DNA of 64,000 bases from Piliocolobus tephrosceles (lineage: Eukaryota; Chordata; Mammalia; Primates; Cercopithecidae): the NCBI RefSeq assembly GCF_002776525.5, contig NC_045439.1, forward strand, positions 157,726,087-157,790,086. Reading direction: 5' to 3'. Positions 1 through 10,161 of the stretch are shown here, one piece after another (the stretch's first letter is position 1; the number at the start of each line of letters is the position of its first letter). The translations under genes were made by a program, and so were the position numbers. Under the pieces are notes generated by a model. It saw only the letters and a program-made list of their open reading frames with translations, did no database searches and was not told the origin of the DNA.

Positions 1-56
1 TATTTGGCTCAGAATAAATCTCTTCAAATGTCTTACAGAGCTTGAGTCTTTTTGTC
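1..56 (+). mobile_element. Tail of an ERV1 LTR (MER4-group-like)
   Basis: The window opens in the R/U5 end of an LTR: a GGCTCAGAATAAA polyadenylation segment followed by TTACAGAGCTTGAGTC and a GTCAACA end. The same tail recurs at about 926-975 and 2235-2298. The family name is from recognition of MER4-type LTRs and is provisional. 57-127 holds nothing recognisable. Confidence 0.6.
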
Positions 57-127
57 AACAACAACATAAATGTGGAAAACTTACAATATTCCTCAAGGGC
101 ATATAAGTTAAACTGTGCATACCATAA

Positions 128-976
128 ACTGAAAATCCTAATCCCCACCAACTAACCAAACGGACCCTCTCTGGGCCAAGGGGACCCCAGAGACACCTGA
201 AAAACTGAATTCCTGGACACAACTGACCAGCATTAATGTTAAAGTACAGATCCTAAGACTGACCAAACAGACTGTGTGGCAATGAGATACCAAATTCCAA
301 CCTGACTCTGGGATAGCATCACATGACAGATAATAGACCCTGAATGAAATCAAATATATTTTACTCCAAAATATATTTCTTTGACATATTTTAAAATGGC
401 TCTGCAAAGCTATCTTTGTGGGGGAAATTTGCATCTGTAGAGAATCTCCATTAATGCAGCTAGCACTGTCCTGGACCCAGGAAAGATTAACTAAGAGTCT
501 GACACATTGTAAGGTCTGAAAAGAGACATTTACGATGTATCCTCTCTGAAGACGGCTAGCTGGAGGCTGCCTCTACATAACAAGAATGTTGGCTTCCACA
601 ATCCCTTTATCTTAACTCAAGCATTTCTTTCTACTGACTTCAAATCTTTAGGCAAAGCTTAACTCTTTCAACCAATTGCCAATGGGAAAATCTCTCTGAA
701 TCCACCTATGACCTGTGACCATCCCCACTCCCTGCCTTTCTAAGCATCTTTGAGATGTCCCTTTTAAAGCTGAACCAATGTATACCTTACATGTATGGAT
801 CCATGTCTTTGCTTGTAACTTCTGTCTCCCTAAAATGTATAAAACAAAACTGTAACCTCATCACCTTGGGCACTTGTTCTCAGGACCTCTTCAGACTATT
901 CCCCACGTCATGGTCATTCATACTGGCTCAGAATAAACCTTTTAAAATATTTTACAGAATTTGTTTTTTCCATCAA
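128..976 (+). mobile_element. ERV1 LTR (MER4-group-like), second copy
   Basis: This solo-LTR-like copy begins with the CCCACCAACTAACC-type U3 start and carries the CCACCTATGACCTGTG U3 motif near 700, an ATGTATAAAAC TATA-like box near 835, and AGAATAAACC near 930. No retroviral internal genes lie on either side. The edges are approximate. Confidence 0.62.
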
Positions 977-1084
977 TAATACTATGTTCCTAGTTTAGGA
1001 GACTTAATGTTGTAATTTATTCCTCTAACTTATATATATGATTTGATTCCAGTAAAAACAAAACAAAACAAAAAACAGAAGCAG

Positions 1085-1284
1085 GTTTTGTTTTCCTTCC
1101 TTGGAATCAGACACGCTGATTTTAAATTCACATAAAAAAATAAGCAAGAATAACCAGAGAAACTCGGAAAAGTAAGTACAAAGAGGAGGAAGGAGCACTC
1201 TGAGACACTGGCATGAACTCTACCGCCTCAATGACTGGTTTGTGATCAGACTCAACAATGGAACATAATGGTGTAAACCAAAAA
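1085..1284 (+). mobile_element. L1M ORF2 fragment
   Basis: The DNA resembles the C-terminal part of an old L1M ORF2, with the AAATTCACAT...AATAACCAGAGAAACTC stretch, and appears to continue at 2299-2410 after the LTR. It is too decayed to give an open frame. Confidence 0.5.
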
Positions 1285-1446
1285 TAAAATTCGAAGGCCC
1301 CCGACAACCATCTAAATAGGCTCCCTCCTGGGCCAGGGCACCCTAAAATTTAACTGGAAAGACTGGTGAAGGCCAGGGTGGGAAGTACGGGTCAGACAGG
1401 CCTCATTATGCCCTCCTCCTTTTTGGAATGCAGGAAAAGCCAACCA

Positions 1447-1553
1447 GCATTTAACATCCAGCATTTAACATTTAAACATCCACGTTTAACATCTAGCATT
1501 TAAAAGCTGACCAGCATTTAACACCCACATTTAACACCCAGCATTTAACACCT
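1447..1553 (+). repeat. Tandem array of a ~14 bp GCATTTAACAYCCA unit
   Basis: Seven or so imperfect copies of GCATTTAACATCCA / GCATTTAACACCCA lie head to tail inside the LTR U3. The second LTR copy has only one such motif, near 230 (accagcattaatgtta), so the array looks like a local expansion. Confidence 0.75.
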
Positions 1554-1792
1554 AATTGGACTTAAGTCTGATAAGAAACATTTAAAATCTATTCTCCCTG
1601 AAGCCTGCCACCTGAAGGCTTCGTCTGCATAATAAAACTTTGGTCTCAACAACCTCGTTATCACAACCCAGACGCTCCTTTCTATTGACAACTCTTTCAA
1701 CCAACTGCCAATTGGAAAAATTGTAAATCTACCTATAACCTGGAAGCCCCCACTTTGCACTGTTTCCCCTTTCCAGACCGAGCAACGTCCTT

Positions 1793-2099
1793 TTTCTTTC
1801 TTTTTTTTTTTTTTTTTTGAGACGGAGTCTCACTTTGTCACCCAGGCTGGAGCGCAGTGGTGCAATTTCAGCTTACTGCAACCTCTGCCTCCCAGGTTCA
1901 AGCAATTCTCCTGCCTCAGTCACCCAAGTAGCTGGGACTACAGGCTCCTGCCACCACGCCCAGCTAATTTTTGTATTTTTAGTAGAGGCAGGGTTTCCCC
2001 ATGTTGGCCAGGCTGGTCTCAAACTCCTAACCTCAGGTGATCTGCTGCCTTGGCCTCCCAAAGCACTGGGATTACAGCCATGAGCTACTGTGCCTGGCC
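1793..2099 (-). mobile_element. Alu (AluS-like)
   Basis: A full dimeric Alu in reverse: poly-T at 1797-1818, GAGACGGAGTCTC, the mid A-rich linker as TTTTTGTATTTTTAGTAGAGG, and a GCCTGGCC end. It interrupts the third LTR, whose sequence resumes directly after it. Confidence 0.93.
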
Positions 2100-2298
2100 C
2101 CAATGTACATTTTAAATGTATTTGACTGCTGTCTCCTGTCTCCCTAAGATGTATAAAACCAAGCTGTGCCCCAGCCACCCTGGGCACATGTTACTAGGGT
2201 CTCCTGAGGCCTGTGTCATTGGCCATGGTCACTCATATTGGGCTCCAAATGTCTCTCCAAATATTTTACAGAGTTTGACTCTTTTCGTTGACAATGAA

Positions 2299-2410
2299 AA
2301 GCCCCAAAGAGAATGAAATACACACAAAATGTTAAAAGACAGTTGTCAACTTGGGAAAATGTTTGCAACTCATATCACCTACAAGGGGTTTATATCTGAA
2401 GAAGGTCACG
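2299..2410 (+). mobile_element. L1M ORF2 fragment, continuation
   Basis: The sequence resembles the L1M segment that normally reads GAGAAAATRTTTGCAAATCATAT...GGGTTTATATC. It is probably the right half of the L1M interrupted by the LTR. Confidence 0.5.
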
Positions 2411-2624
2411 TCCTGGAAAAATCTGAGGAAAAAACATGAGGCAGGAAGTTTGTCAGGGGATTGGGCAGAAAAAGCAGCAGGCCCACAGTGCAGGTGCAGT
2501 ATATTGCAACAAATACTGTAATAAAAAATATTTTTTTCTTTAAGTCAGGAAAGTTCACCTTTTCACCTAAATGAAACACATTATGGCTTCTTTTTGTCTT
2601 ATGCAAAATGCCAGTATCACTATT

Positions 2625-2935
2625 CTTGTACTTTGGGGCCACTATTAAGTAAAAGAAGGGTTACTTGAACACAGGTACTGTGATGCCAGGATAGCTGATC
2701 TGATAACTGAGATGGCCACTTAGTGATGAATGGGTGGGTGACATGTACAGCCTGGACCCACTGGACAAAGGAATGGTTCACATCAGGGTGAGATTTCATC
2801 ATGCTACTCAGAATGGTGCGTGATTTAAAACTTATGATTTCTGGAATTTTCCATTTAATATTTTCAGATCGTGATTAACTGCAGGTAAAACTGAAGCCTT
2901 TAAAAGTGAAACCGTGCATAAGGGGGGCTATTGTA
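2625..2935 (+). mobile_element. Tigger-type DNA transposon fragment (3' part)
   Basis: The motif run from ACTTGAACACAGG through ATGGCCACTTAGTGA to GATAAGGGGGG-like terminal sequence (near 2920) matches the non-coding right end of a TcMar-Tigger family. Left edge and subfamily are uncertain. 2411-2624 shows nothing I can name. Confidence 0.5.
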
Positions 2936-3120
2936 TGTATGTGCCTGTGTGTATGTATATATGTATATATGCACATGTATACACATGCACACATGCACAC
3001 ACATATAATACCTCCCCTAGTCCACAGTTTCAATACATATATACTCTCTCTACATTTAGTATATATGTGTACTCATACACACTATATATAGTATGTGTGT
3101 GAGTGCATGTGTATGTATCT
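2936..3120. repeat. TG/CA/TA-rich simple repeat
   Basis: An alternating purine-pyrimidine stretch of TATG, CACA and TATA steps. It creates spurious short reading frames rich in Tyr, His, Met and Cys. Confidence 0.85.
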
Positions 3121-3763
3121 GTACCACACAATCCACTGTTTTGTGAGTTTTCCATTACCTGGAGCCCAACGCATTCCTAAATAATGTAGGGAAAAATACA
3201 GGAGAACAAACAATGGCAGGGGGAACTATGTGCTAGGTAGAAGTATAGATTCCACCAGGATATCCACCATCATTTGGGATCCAAGGGGCTCCCTGGGGGA
3301 AGTGTCATTTTTTTGGTCTGAGATCAAAAAGAAGAGCAAAAGTTGTCTTGGCAAAGAAGCCAGGAGGGTGAGCAGGGAGAGGGGTGTTACTGGACAGAAA
3401 GTTGCATCTGGATAAACCTGGAAGTAGAATGGGCAAACACATTCAAGGTACTGAGGTCATTAAGTGTGGATGAAGTGGACAGCAGCAGGAGGAGAGGTCT
3501 GGTTAGGATGATGGTAGCAGGATAGCAGGGAGGATGAGATGCCAGGAGAGAGACGCCTTGCAGGAATTGTACAGTGGGGTTTAGATTTGACCTCAAAGGC
3601 AAAGATGAGTCACTGAGGTGTTTTCAACAGGAGTGAAACTTGATGAGATTTTTAATCTAGAAAATAAAGTATTTGCATTTAAGAAAAATTACTCTGGTTG
3701 CATAGCAGAGACTGCATTTGCATTTGCACAATACTTGGGCAAAATGAACGTTAGGAGGACACC
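3121..3763. other. Non-coding, no clear repeat
   Basis: There is no recognisable gene. The part from about 3400 to 3660 (AGGAGAGGTCTGG, GGAGTGAAACTTGATGAGATTT) resembles a widespread ancient mammalian repeat that I cannot name. Confidence 0.5.
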
Positions 3764-4113
3764 TGCATTAGTCTTGTCTCATGCTGCTAGTAAAGACATA
3801 CCCAAGGCTAATTTATAAAGGAAAGAGGTTTAACTGACTCACAGTTACACATGGCTAGGGAGGCCTGACAATCAAGGTGGAAGGTGAATGAGGGGTAAAG
3901 TCATGTCTTACATGGTGGCAGGCACGAGCTTATACAGGAGAACTCACATTTGTATAACCATCAGATCTTGTGAGACTTATTTACTACCATGAGAACAGTA
4001 TGGGGGAAACTGTCCCCATGATTCAACTATCTCTACCTGACCCTGCCGTTGACACGTGGGGATTACTACAATTCAAGGTGAGATTTGGGTGAGGACACAG
4101 CCAAACCATATCA
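3764..4113 (-). mobile_element. MaLR LTR (MST/THE1 type)
   Basis: Read in reverse, this is the classic MST/THE1 LTR: it begins near TGATATGGTTTGGCTGTG at 4113, contains the CATGGGGACAGTTTCCCCCAT segment and CTTTCCTTTATAAATTA, and ends with GACTAATGCA at 3764. It belongs to ERVL-MaLR and is the 3' LTR of the internal sequence that follows. Confidence 0.88.
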
Positions 4114-5001
4114 TTCCGCCCTGGCCCCTCCCAAATCTCATATCCTCACATCTCAAAAATTATCATCCCTTCCCAACAGTCCCTTAAAGTCTTAACTCAT
4201 TTTAGCATTAACTCAAAAGTCCACAGTCCAAAGTCTCAAGACAAGGCAAGTCCCTTCCACCTATGAGCCTGTAAAATCAATAGCAAGTTAGTTACTTCCT
4301 AGATACAATGGGGGTACATGCAATGGGTAAATACTTGGCCAAAAGGAAGGGGCTACAGGCCCCATGCAAGTTCAAAATCTAGCAGGTCAGTCAAATCTTA
4401 AAGCTCCAATATGATCTCCTTTGACTCCATGTCTCACATCCAGGTCACGCTGATGCAAGAGGTGGTCTTGGGCAGCTCCACCCTGTGGCTTTGCAGGGTA
4501 CAGCCCTCCTCCTAGTTGCTTTCACAGGCTGGCACTGAGTGTCTGCAGCTTTTCCAGGTGCACAGTGCAAGCTGTTGGTCGATCTATCATTCTGGGGTCT
4601 GGAGGATGGTGGCCCTCTTTTCACAGCTCCACTGGGCAGGGCCCCAGTAGGGACTCCGTGTGGGGGCTCCCATCCCACATTTCCCTTCCGCACTGCACTA
4701 GCAGAGGTTCTCCATGAGGGCCCCGCCCCTGCAGTAAACTTTTGCCTGGACACCCATGCATTTCCATACATCCTCTGAATTCTAGGTGGAGGTTCCCAAA
4801 CCTCACTTCTTGACTTCTATGCACCTGCAGGCTTAACACCATGTGGAAGATGCCACAGCTTGGGACTTGCACCCTCTGAAGCAGTGGCCTGAGCTCTACA
4901 TTGGCCCTTTTCAGCCATGGCTGGGATTTGAGACTGCACAGAGCAGCAAGGCCCTGGGCCTGGCCCTTAAAAGCATTTTTTTCTCTTAGGCCTCCAGGCC
5001 C

Positions 5002-5100
5002 GCTGTGATGGGAGGGGCTGCTGTGATGGGAGGGGCTGCTGTGATGGGNNNNNNNNNNCTGTGATGGGAGGGGCTCCTGTGATGGGAGGGGCTCCTGTGA
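5002..5100. repeat. 18 bp minisatellite spanning an assembly gap
   Basis: The 18 bp unit CTGTGATGGGAGGGGCTG repeats at 5003, 5021 and 5039, and again at 5059, 5077 and 5095 with CTC in place of CTG at its end. The phase is off by 2 bp across the N run, so the gap length is a placeholder and copies are probably missing. Confidence 0.9.
5049..5058. other. Assembly gap (10 N)
   Basis: Ten consecutive N fall in the middle of the minisatellite. Short-read or graph collapse of the array is the likely cause. Confidence 0.97.
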
Positions 5101-5310
5101 AGACCTCTGACATGCCTGGAGACATTTTTCCCATTGTCTTGGCGATTAAAATTTGACTCCTCATTACTTACAGAAATTTCTGCAGCTGGCTTGAATTTCT
5201 CCCCAGATAATGGGTTTTTCTTTTCTACTGCATTATCAGACTGCAAATTTTCCAAACTTTTATGCTCTGCTTCCCTTTTCAACATAAGCTCCTACTCCAA
5301 ACCATATCTT

Positions 5311-6954
5311 TGTCACAGTGGAAAACGGTCACAGACATGTCAGCCAGAGTCTGCAAGGTGCAGTGTTCAAGATCATGATGGTCTGCCTATTTCCCTCTGG
5401 TTTGGTGATTTATCTATTGGAGTACAGAAATCCTGTGCGCCCTCTCCCTTCCTTGTCATATGCCATAAGACCTATCGATGAGGAGAAATGAAGTTCTCAA
5501 TTCCGTCTCTAAGCTATAGATGGGTTTGGTGACTTATCGGACGTTGCGCCTCCCCTTGTTGGTGAGAAGCGTGCACATTTCCAGTGGTATCAAGAAGAGG
5601 AGAATCAGCAGGGCGCGATGTTACCGCTGTTGCTTGCTGGTTAGATATGGGCCAAAGGATATGGGTGGATGAGGATTTGACAAAAGGGGTGGATGGTGCC
5701 AGAGAGCCTGTGCTCAACCTCTCCCCTCCCTTCATTCTCCTCTGCATAATTTGGGAACAGCCTGGAATGGCACTTCCCAGAACTGCTTTCCAGACAAGCT
5801 CCAGGTTCTCAAAGGAGAAACATTCATGTGAGGCTTGGAAGGCAGCAGGAGAAGTCTTCGAACGCCAAGGTTAGCTGTGAGCAGAAACAGACTACTTCTG
5901 GCCCAGCTCCGGGGAATCCCATCCTCAGCAGCCCAGACGGTGACAGCGGCTCTGCCTGTGAGTCATGCTGCGCCCAGGAGAGCCTCTGTGGGTGAGCTGC
6001 TTCGGTGCTCTGGGGCAGTAGGCTGTGACAGCACAGCGCGTCCCCACCGGCATCCCCGGGATTGAGCCTGACCTTTCAGTCATGTGTTTCTACCTGTGGC
6101 TTCCCTGCCCTTCACTCCCACCCTTCCAGCTGGGGCGCAAGCCTCTAAGTGGTGGTCTGAAAATCCTTCTCACTTGCAACCTCCAGATTCTTATGTGCCC
6201 CTGAAAGAGCCCTGGCTATATTCATATGTGTATACATACATGTGTATACATAAAGATGTGTATGTACACACGTGTCTACAGACCACTATTTGAACTTGGA
6301 GAAAAATATGGGAGAACACACACTAGCTTGCTCATATGGGTTTCCAGGAGTTGTAATGACACGAATAGAGAGAGGAAGGAGGGATTGGGATGAGCCAAGC
6401 AACAAAGAAGACTTTTTCTAGCAACAAATGATATATATGTTATGACGCCATTCATGCAAAATTACATATGCATGTGAATATAAATGTATACATTAAAACA
6501 GTAGAAAGGCAGGTAGGGTCAGGATGGGCCCTCAGCAGGAGTTCTGAAGGTGAGGCTACGCTGGTTCACCCTATGGAGAAAGGCTCCCGCCAGTTACGAT
6601 TACTATTAACCCTTCCTGTTATTCTAGGAGTGAATCCATTTATCTGGTTTCCTTCCTCCAGGATAGAATGACCAAAGAAGGGAAATGCAGGCAGAACATA
6701 AAGACTGCAGACGGCGCAGATGTGATGGTTGGGAGGCTTAGCCTCAGCTTTTACAGTCAATTTCTTTAAATGAATCAACCCTGAACTTAAATGAAAGTCT
6801 AAATTCCATACATCCAGTGTGACTAGCTCACGTATGTATCAATTTACAGCATGGCTTTGGTGTATTAGATAGCAAGGACTGAGGGCAGGGTTTTCTGCAC
6901 AGCAGCCTGCCAGGGCTGTGGGTACCACACGCATTCACTCGGGGGTGGGAGTCA
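5311..6954. other. Mostly unique non-coding DNA
   Basis: No gene or strong repeat is seen. 5760-6070 is relatively GC-rich with a few CpGs but has no supported exon. 6222-6280 is a TATGTG/ACATAC simple repeat. Confidence 0.5.
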
Positions 6955-7100
6955 GAACTGCAGGGAGTGTCAGGGGCCAGGGTCTGGTCGCAGCCCTGCT
7001 GTGAGCTTGCCTTGTAACCTTGGGCAACTTCTGCCTCCTCTTTGAGACCCAGTTTTGGCAATGTTAAGGAGAGATGGTTGAGATTCATCTCTAAGGGGCC
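6955..7100 (+). mobile_element. MIR
   Basis: The core reads GCTTGCCTTGTAACCTTGGGCAACTTCTGCCTC then GAGACCCAGTTTTGGCAATG, a decayed form of the MIR tRNA-derived/core region (TGTGACCTTGGGCAAGT...CTCAGTTT). 7101-7260 shows nothing further. Confidence 0.65.
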
Positions 7101-7275
7101 GTGTAAGTCTGAAGAGTCTGAAAGTTTAAAAACAACACAGAATAGAGGCTTCTGCTGTTATTCAGATGTCCGGCTGGAAACCCCAAGAAGCGCGCATGTG
7201 GCCATCACCAGGGAAAACCCTAGGCTTTTTGCTTGGATGAAGCTTTTTGCTTGGCCCTTTGAAAATGTAAATCTT

Positions 7276-7585
7276 AGCCAGGCGCGGTGGCTCACACCTA
7301 TAATCCCAGCACTTTGGGAGGCTGAGGCAGGTGGATCACAAGGTCAGGAGTTCAAGACCAGCCTGGCCAAGATGGTGAAACCCCATCTCTACTGAAAAAG
7401 AAAATATAAAAATTAGCCAGGTGCGGTGGCAGGTGCCTGTAATCCCAGCTACTCGGGAGGCTGAGGCAGGAGAATCGCTTGAACGCAGGGGGCAGAGCTT
7501 GCAGGGAGCTGAGATCATGCCACTGCACTCCAGCCCGGGCAACAGAGACTGAGACTCTGTCTCAAAAAAAAAAAAAAAGAAAAAA
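7276..7585 (+). mobile_element. Alu with 15 bp target-site duplication
   Basis: A full-length Alu begins AGCCAGGCGCGGTGGCTC and ends in an A-rich tail. It is bounded by identical GAAAATGTAAATCTT repeats at 7261-7275 and 7586-7600. Confidence 0.96.
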
Positions 7586-7600
7586 GAAAATGTAAATCTT

Positions 7601-7918
7601 GTCATGTTCCTCTCCTTTGAAACCCCAGGGACTTCCAATCACTTTCCAAATAACTTCAGAGTCTTCCCCATGGCCTCCAGGCCTTTGGCAATCTGGTCCC
7701 AGGCACCAAGTGACTTCGCCTTTTGTCCCTCTTTGGGCTCCAGCCACTCTGACCTTGGCCAGGGCTTTCCGCCATAGGGCCCTAACACTCGTTGTTCCTT
7801 CAGCTTGGATTATGCATTCTCAGAATATCTGCACTCTTTCTCCTTCGCTTCATTGTGGTCTCTCCTGAGCTATCACCTCATCAGAAAGGCTCTTCCTGAC
7901 CTTTTAATCTAAAATGCC
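7601..7918 (+). mobile_element. L2 3' region
   Basis: The text matches the L2 3' segment around CTCACTCTGACCTTGGCC...TTGTTCCTTCAGC and TATCACCTCATCAGAAAGGCTCTTCCTGACC. It is old and has many changes. Confidence 0.68.
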
Positions 7919-8500
7919 CTGTGTCCTGGCATCCAGCAATCCCACTTGTAGGTATAATGCCTACAGAAATGCCCGTACATCTGCCATATGCGCATACAGC
8001 CACTAAAGATGCATACAGCAGCCCTGTTCATAACAGCAGAAAAGAGAAATAAGTCAAATGTTCATCAAAAGTAGAATGAACAAATACATTTGGTTTATTC
8101 AAGCAATGGAATGCTATGTGGCAACGAAAAAGCAATTTAATTCCATACAACAACACAGAGGAGTCTCAGGAATAGCTTGTTGTAGGAAAGGAGAAAGTTC
8201 CTAAAGATTCATGCAGTCTGGCTCCATTTATATGAAGGCCAAAGCATGCAATACTAAACAACATGTTGACTATAGGTGCAGACACGCATGGCAACACGCT
8301 AGGAGAAAGCAAGGGAAAGGTAAACGCAAACTTCAGGTGAGTGGTCGTTTCCAAGGGGGAGGCAACATGATAGGTTAGCAAGAAACACAAAGGGATGTCA
8401 AAGTTAATGACAAATTCCATGCCCCCCGCACTTTCTAAGCTGGGAATTTTCATAATTAATTCTGATAAATTAATTTTGTACTATCTCAGTGTTTAACAGA
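7919..8500 (+). mobile_element. L1M 3' end
   Basis: The ORF2 C-terminus/3' UTR of an old L1M is visible: CATCCAGCAATCCCACTT, GGAATGCTATGTGGCAACG-like and CTCCATTTATATGAAG motifs in order. No frame remains. Confidence 0.72.
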
Positions 8501-9234
8501 AATAATGAATCAGAATAGGTTAAACTGTGGCAATCAGTAGAGCCTCCTGCCTCCCATCAGGAGCTTAAAGACAAAAGGCCTATTCCTTTCTGCACATAGC
8601 AGTCCAGGGTGGAGTCCAGGCCTCTAATGGTTCCGCTCCACACACTCATCCAGGGATCCAGGTACCATCTTCCACACGAGGCTTCCAAGGCTGCCTGGGC
8701 GGCAGCAGCCCACTCAGCCAGCAGGGGTAGGGGAAGTCCCTCGCAGCGGAGACTGCTTTTCCAGGGACTATGGCAGCCTGGAGGGCAGGGATTGTTACTC
8801 AGAGGGGAGGGGGCCTCTTCCTCCTGGCTTCACTGCAGACTCTCCTCAAACTTCACCTCCTCAGGCAGGCTATGACGGGCCAGCCTAGAAGGGCACATGT
8901 CACTCCTTCTGTTGTTCCATGGTGGGGTGCGTGACACGGCCACATTGAAGTGCAAGGGAGCCTGGGACATGAGGCCTCTTAGCCTGCTTAGGCAGAAGGA
9001 AGGACAGGTTTTGGAAATAGCTAGTTGCTAGCTCAAACATTTGCAAAAGATGTGTACTACAAATCCTGTGTATGTATACATATACATACACACATATTGC
9101 ATCTACACATACATGTGTGTATATGGGTATCTGTATGGAGAACTGAAAGAAGAGACATCAAAGTATCCTTGGGATTCTCTTTAAAGAGTAGGATCCGGGG
9201 TGACTTGTATTTTCTCATTTTGTTTTTCTGGGGC
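8501..9234. other. Non-coding, possible ancient repeat
   Basis: 8530-8960 resembles a recurrent ancient mammalian sequence with CCCATCAGGAGCTTAAAGACAAA, but I cannot assign a family. 9065-9130 is a CATATA/CACACA simple repeat. Confidence 0.4.
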
Positions 9235-9388
9235 CTTTTTTTGGAGACAGGGTCTTACTCTATCACACAGGCTGGAGTGCAGTGACATGATCTTGGCTCA
9301 CTGCAACCTCCACCTCCCAGGTTCAAGTGATCCTCCAACCTCAGCCTCCTGAGTAGCTGGGACTACAGGTGCGCCACTGCACTGGGCT
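9235..9388 (-). mobile_element. Partial Alu
   Basis: Only about one monomer is present, from poly-T and GAGACAGGGTCTTAC to GGACTACAGGTGCG. It stops abruptly at GCACTGGGCTTTAAATT. 9389-9595 is AT-rich without a recognised element. Confidence 0.85.
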
Positions 9389-9595
9389 TTAAATTGTGTA
9401 CTCAACTATTTCAAACAACTGGCTAAATGCTGTAGAAAAGTAAATCATTCCGTTTTAGTATTGAATGGTAACTATTTTGTGTTACTCTGCAAGACTGGTA
9501 TCGAAACTATCAATCTCATAGTAATATAAAATATAATTAGTATATTTTTATGATAAAGGGATAATTATTTCGGGGAAAAAACCTTTCAATTTGGT

Positions 9596-9620
9596 TATAT
9601 ATATATATATATATATATAT
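9596..9620. repeat. (AT)n microsatellite
   Basis: An uninterrupted AT dinucleotide run of about 12 units. Confidence 0.95.
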
Positions 9621-9675
9621 CAACTGAGTAAAAGAGCAAGTTATAATTATACACACACATATGTTCACATACAAT

Positions 9676-10016
9676 CGTGCTGTATGACAATTCACTCAAT
9701 GATATATTACATATACAATGGTATTCTCATAAGAGTACAGTGGAGCTGAAAAATTCCTATTACCTAGTGATATCATAGCTTTTGTTAACTTCAAAGTGCA
9801 ACACCTTACCTTTTCTATGTTTAGATATACAAATACCACTATGTTACAATTGCCTAAAGTCTTGTAGCTTAGGAGCAGTAGGTTACAGCCTAGAGCCTAG
9901 ACGTGTAGTAGGCTATGCCATCTACTGCGTGTAAGTGAACTCTAACGTTTGCGCAATGATGCAATCACCAATCACATGTCTCATAAGGTATTTCTGTCAT
10001 TCAGTGATGAATGACT
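9676..10016 (+). mobile_element. MER2-type Tigger (non-autonomous)
   Basis: The body carries AGTGGAGCTGAAAAATTCCTATTACCTAGTGA, CTTTTCTATGTTTAGATATAC and TAGTAGGCTATGCCATCTA, all typical of MER2. It ends at the terminal repeat GTCATTCAGTGATGAATGACT. The length is near the usual ~345 bp. Confidence 0.82.
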
Positions 10017-10161
10017 ATATACGTGTGTGTGTTTATTATTGTATATGTGTGTATGTATATAGTATGTGTATAGTGTAATTTGGTGTATGTGTATACATAC
10101 ATATACAATAAATTAAACACACATATATCGTCATTCATCACTTAATGATGGAAATACCTTA
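9984..10161. repeat. Imperfect inverted repeat with ~75 bp arms
   Basis: The left arm 9984-10058 pairs with the right arm 10091-10161, leaving a loop of about 32 bases. TAAGGTATTTC and AGTGATGAATGAC are matched exactly, with scattered mismatches and one small indel. The outer part of each arm is a MER2 terminus and the inner part is TATG/TGTG-rich flank. Confidence 0.8.

Larger units (their letters stand above)
1285..2298 (+). mobile_element. ERV1 LTR (MER4-group-like), third copy, split by an Alu
   Basis: The LTR runs 1285-1792 and resumes at 2100-2298. It has a TATA-like ATGTATAAAACC at about 2149 and an R/U5 end, TTTTACAGAGTTTGACTC, at about 2262. Its U3 contains an expanded short tandem array (1447-1553). 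It sits inside the L1M at 1085-2410. Confidence 0.65.
4114..5310 (-). mobile_element. MST/THE1 internal sequence
   Basis: Directly adjoining the LTR in the same orientation is the typical non-autonomous MaLR internal region, with the TTAACTCATTTTAGCATTAAC and CCAAAGTCTCAAGACAAGGCAAG segments. It has no intact gag-like frame. The 5' LTR is missing, and sequence beyond 5310 is not recognisably MaLR. It contains the minisatellite at 5002-5100. Confidence 0.78.

Noticed and set aside
1817..2083. Long open frames in Alus (also at 7336, 27377, 33327, 36325, 43627, 63395)
   Set aside because: These are the well-known spurious frames of Alu sequence in reverse orientation.
5002..5100. Possible CRISPR-like direct repeat array
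   Set aside because: Repeats are contiguous with no spacers and sit in a primate MaLR element; it is a minisatellite.
4445..5285. Several minus-strand frames across the N run
   Set aside because: They are within MST/THE1 internal sequence and the minisatellite; the residues across the gap are unknown and no protein is implied.
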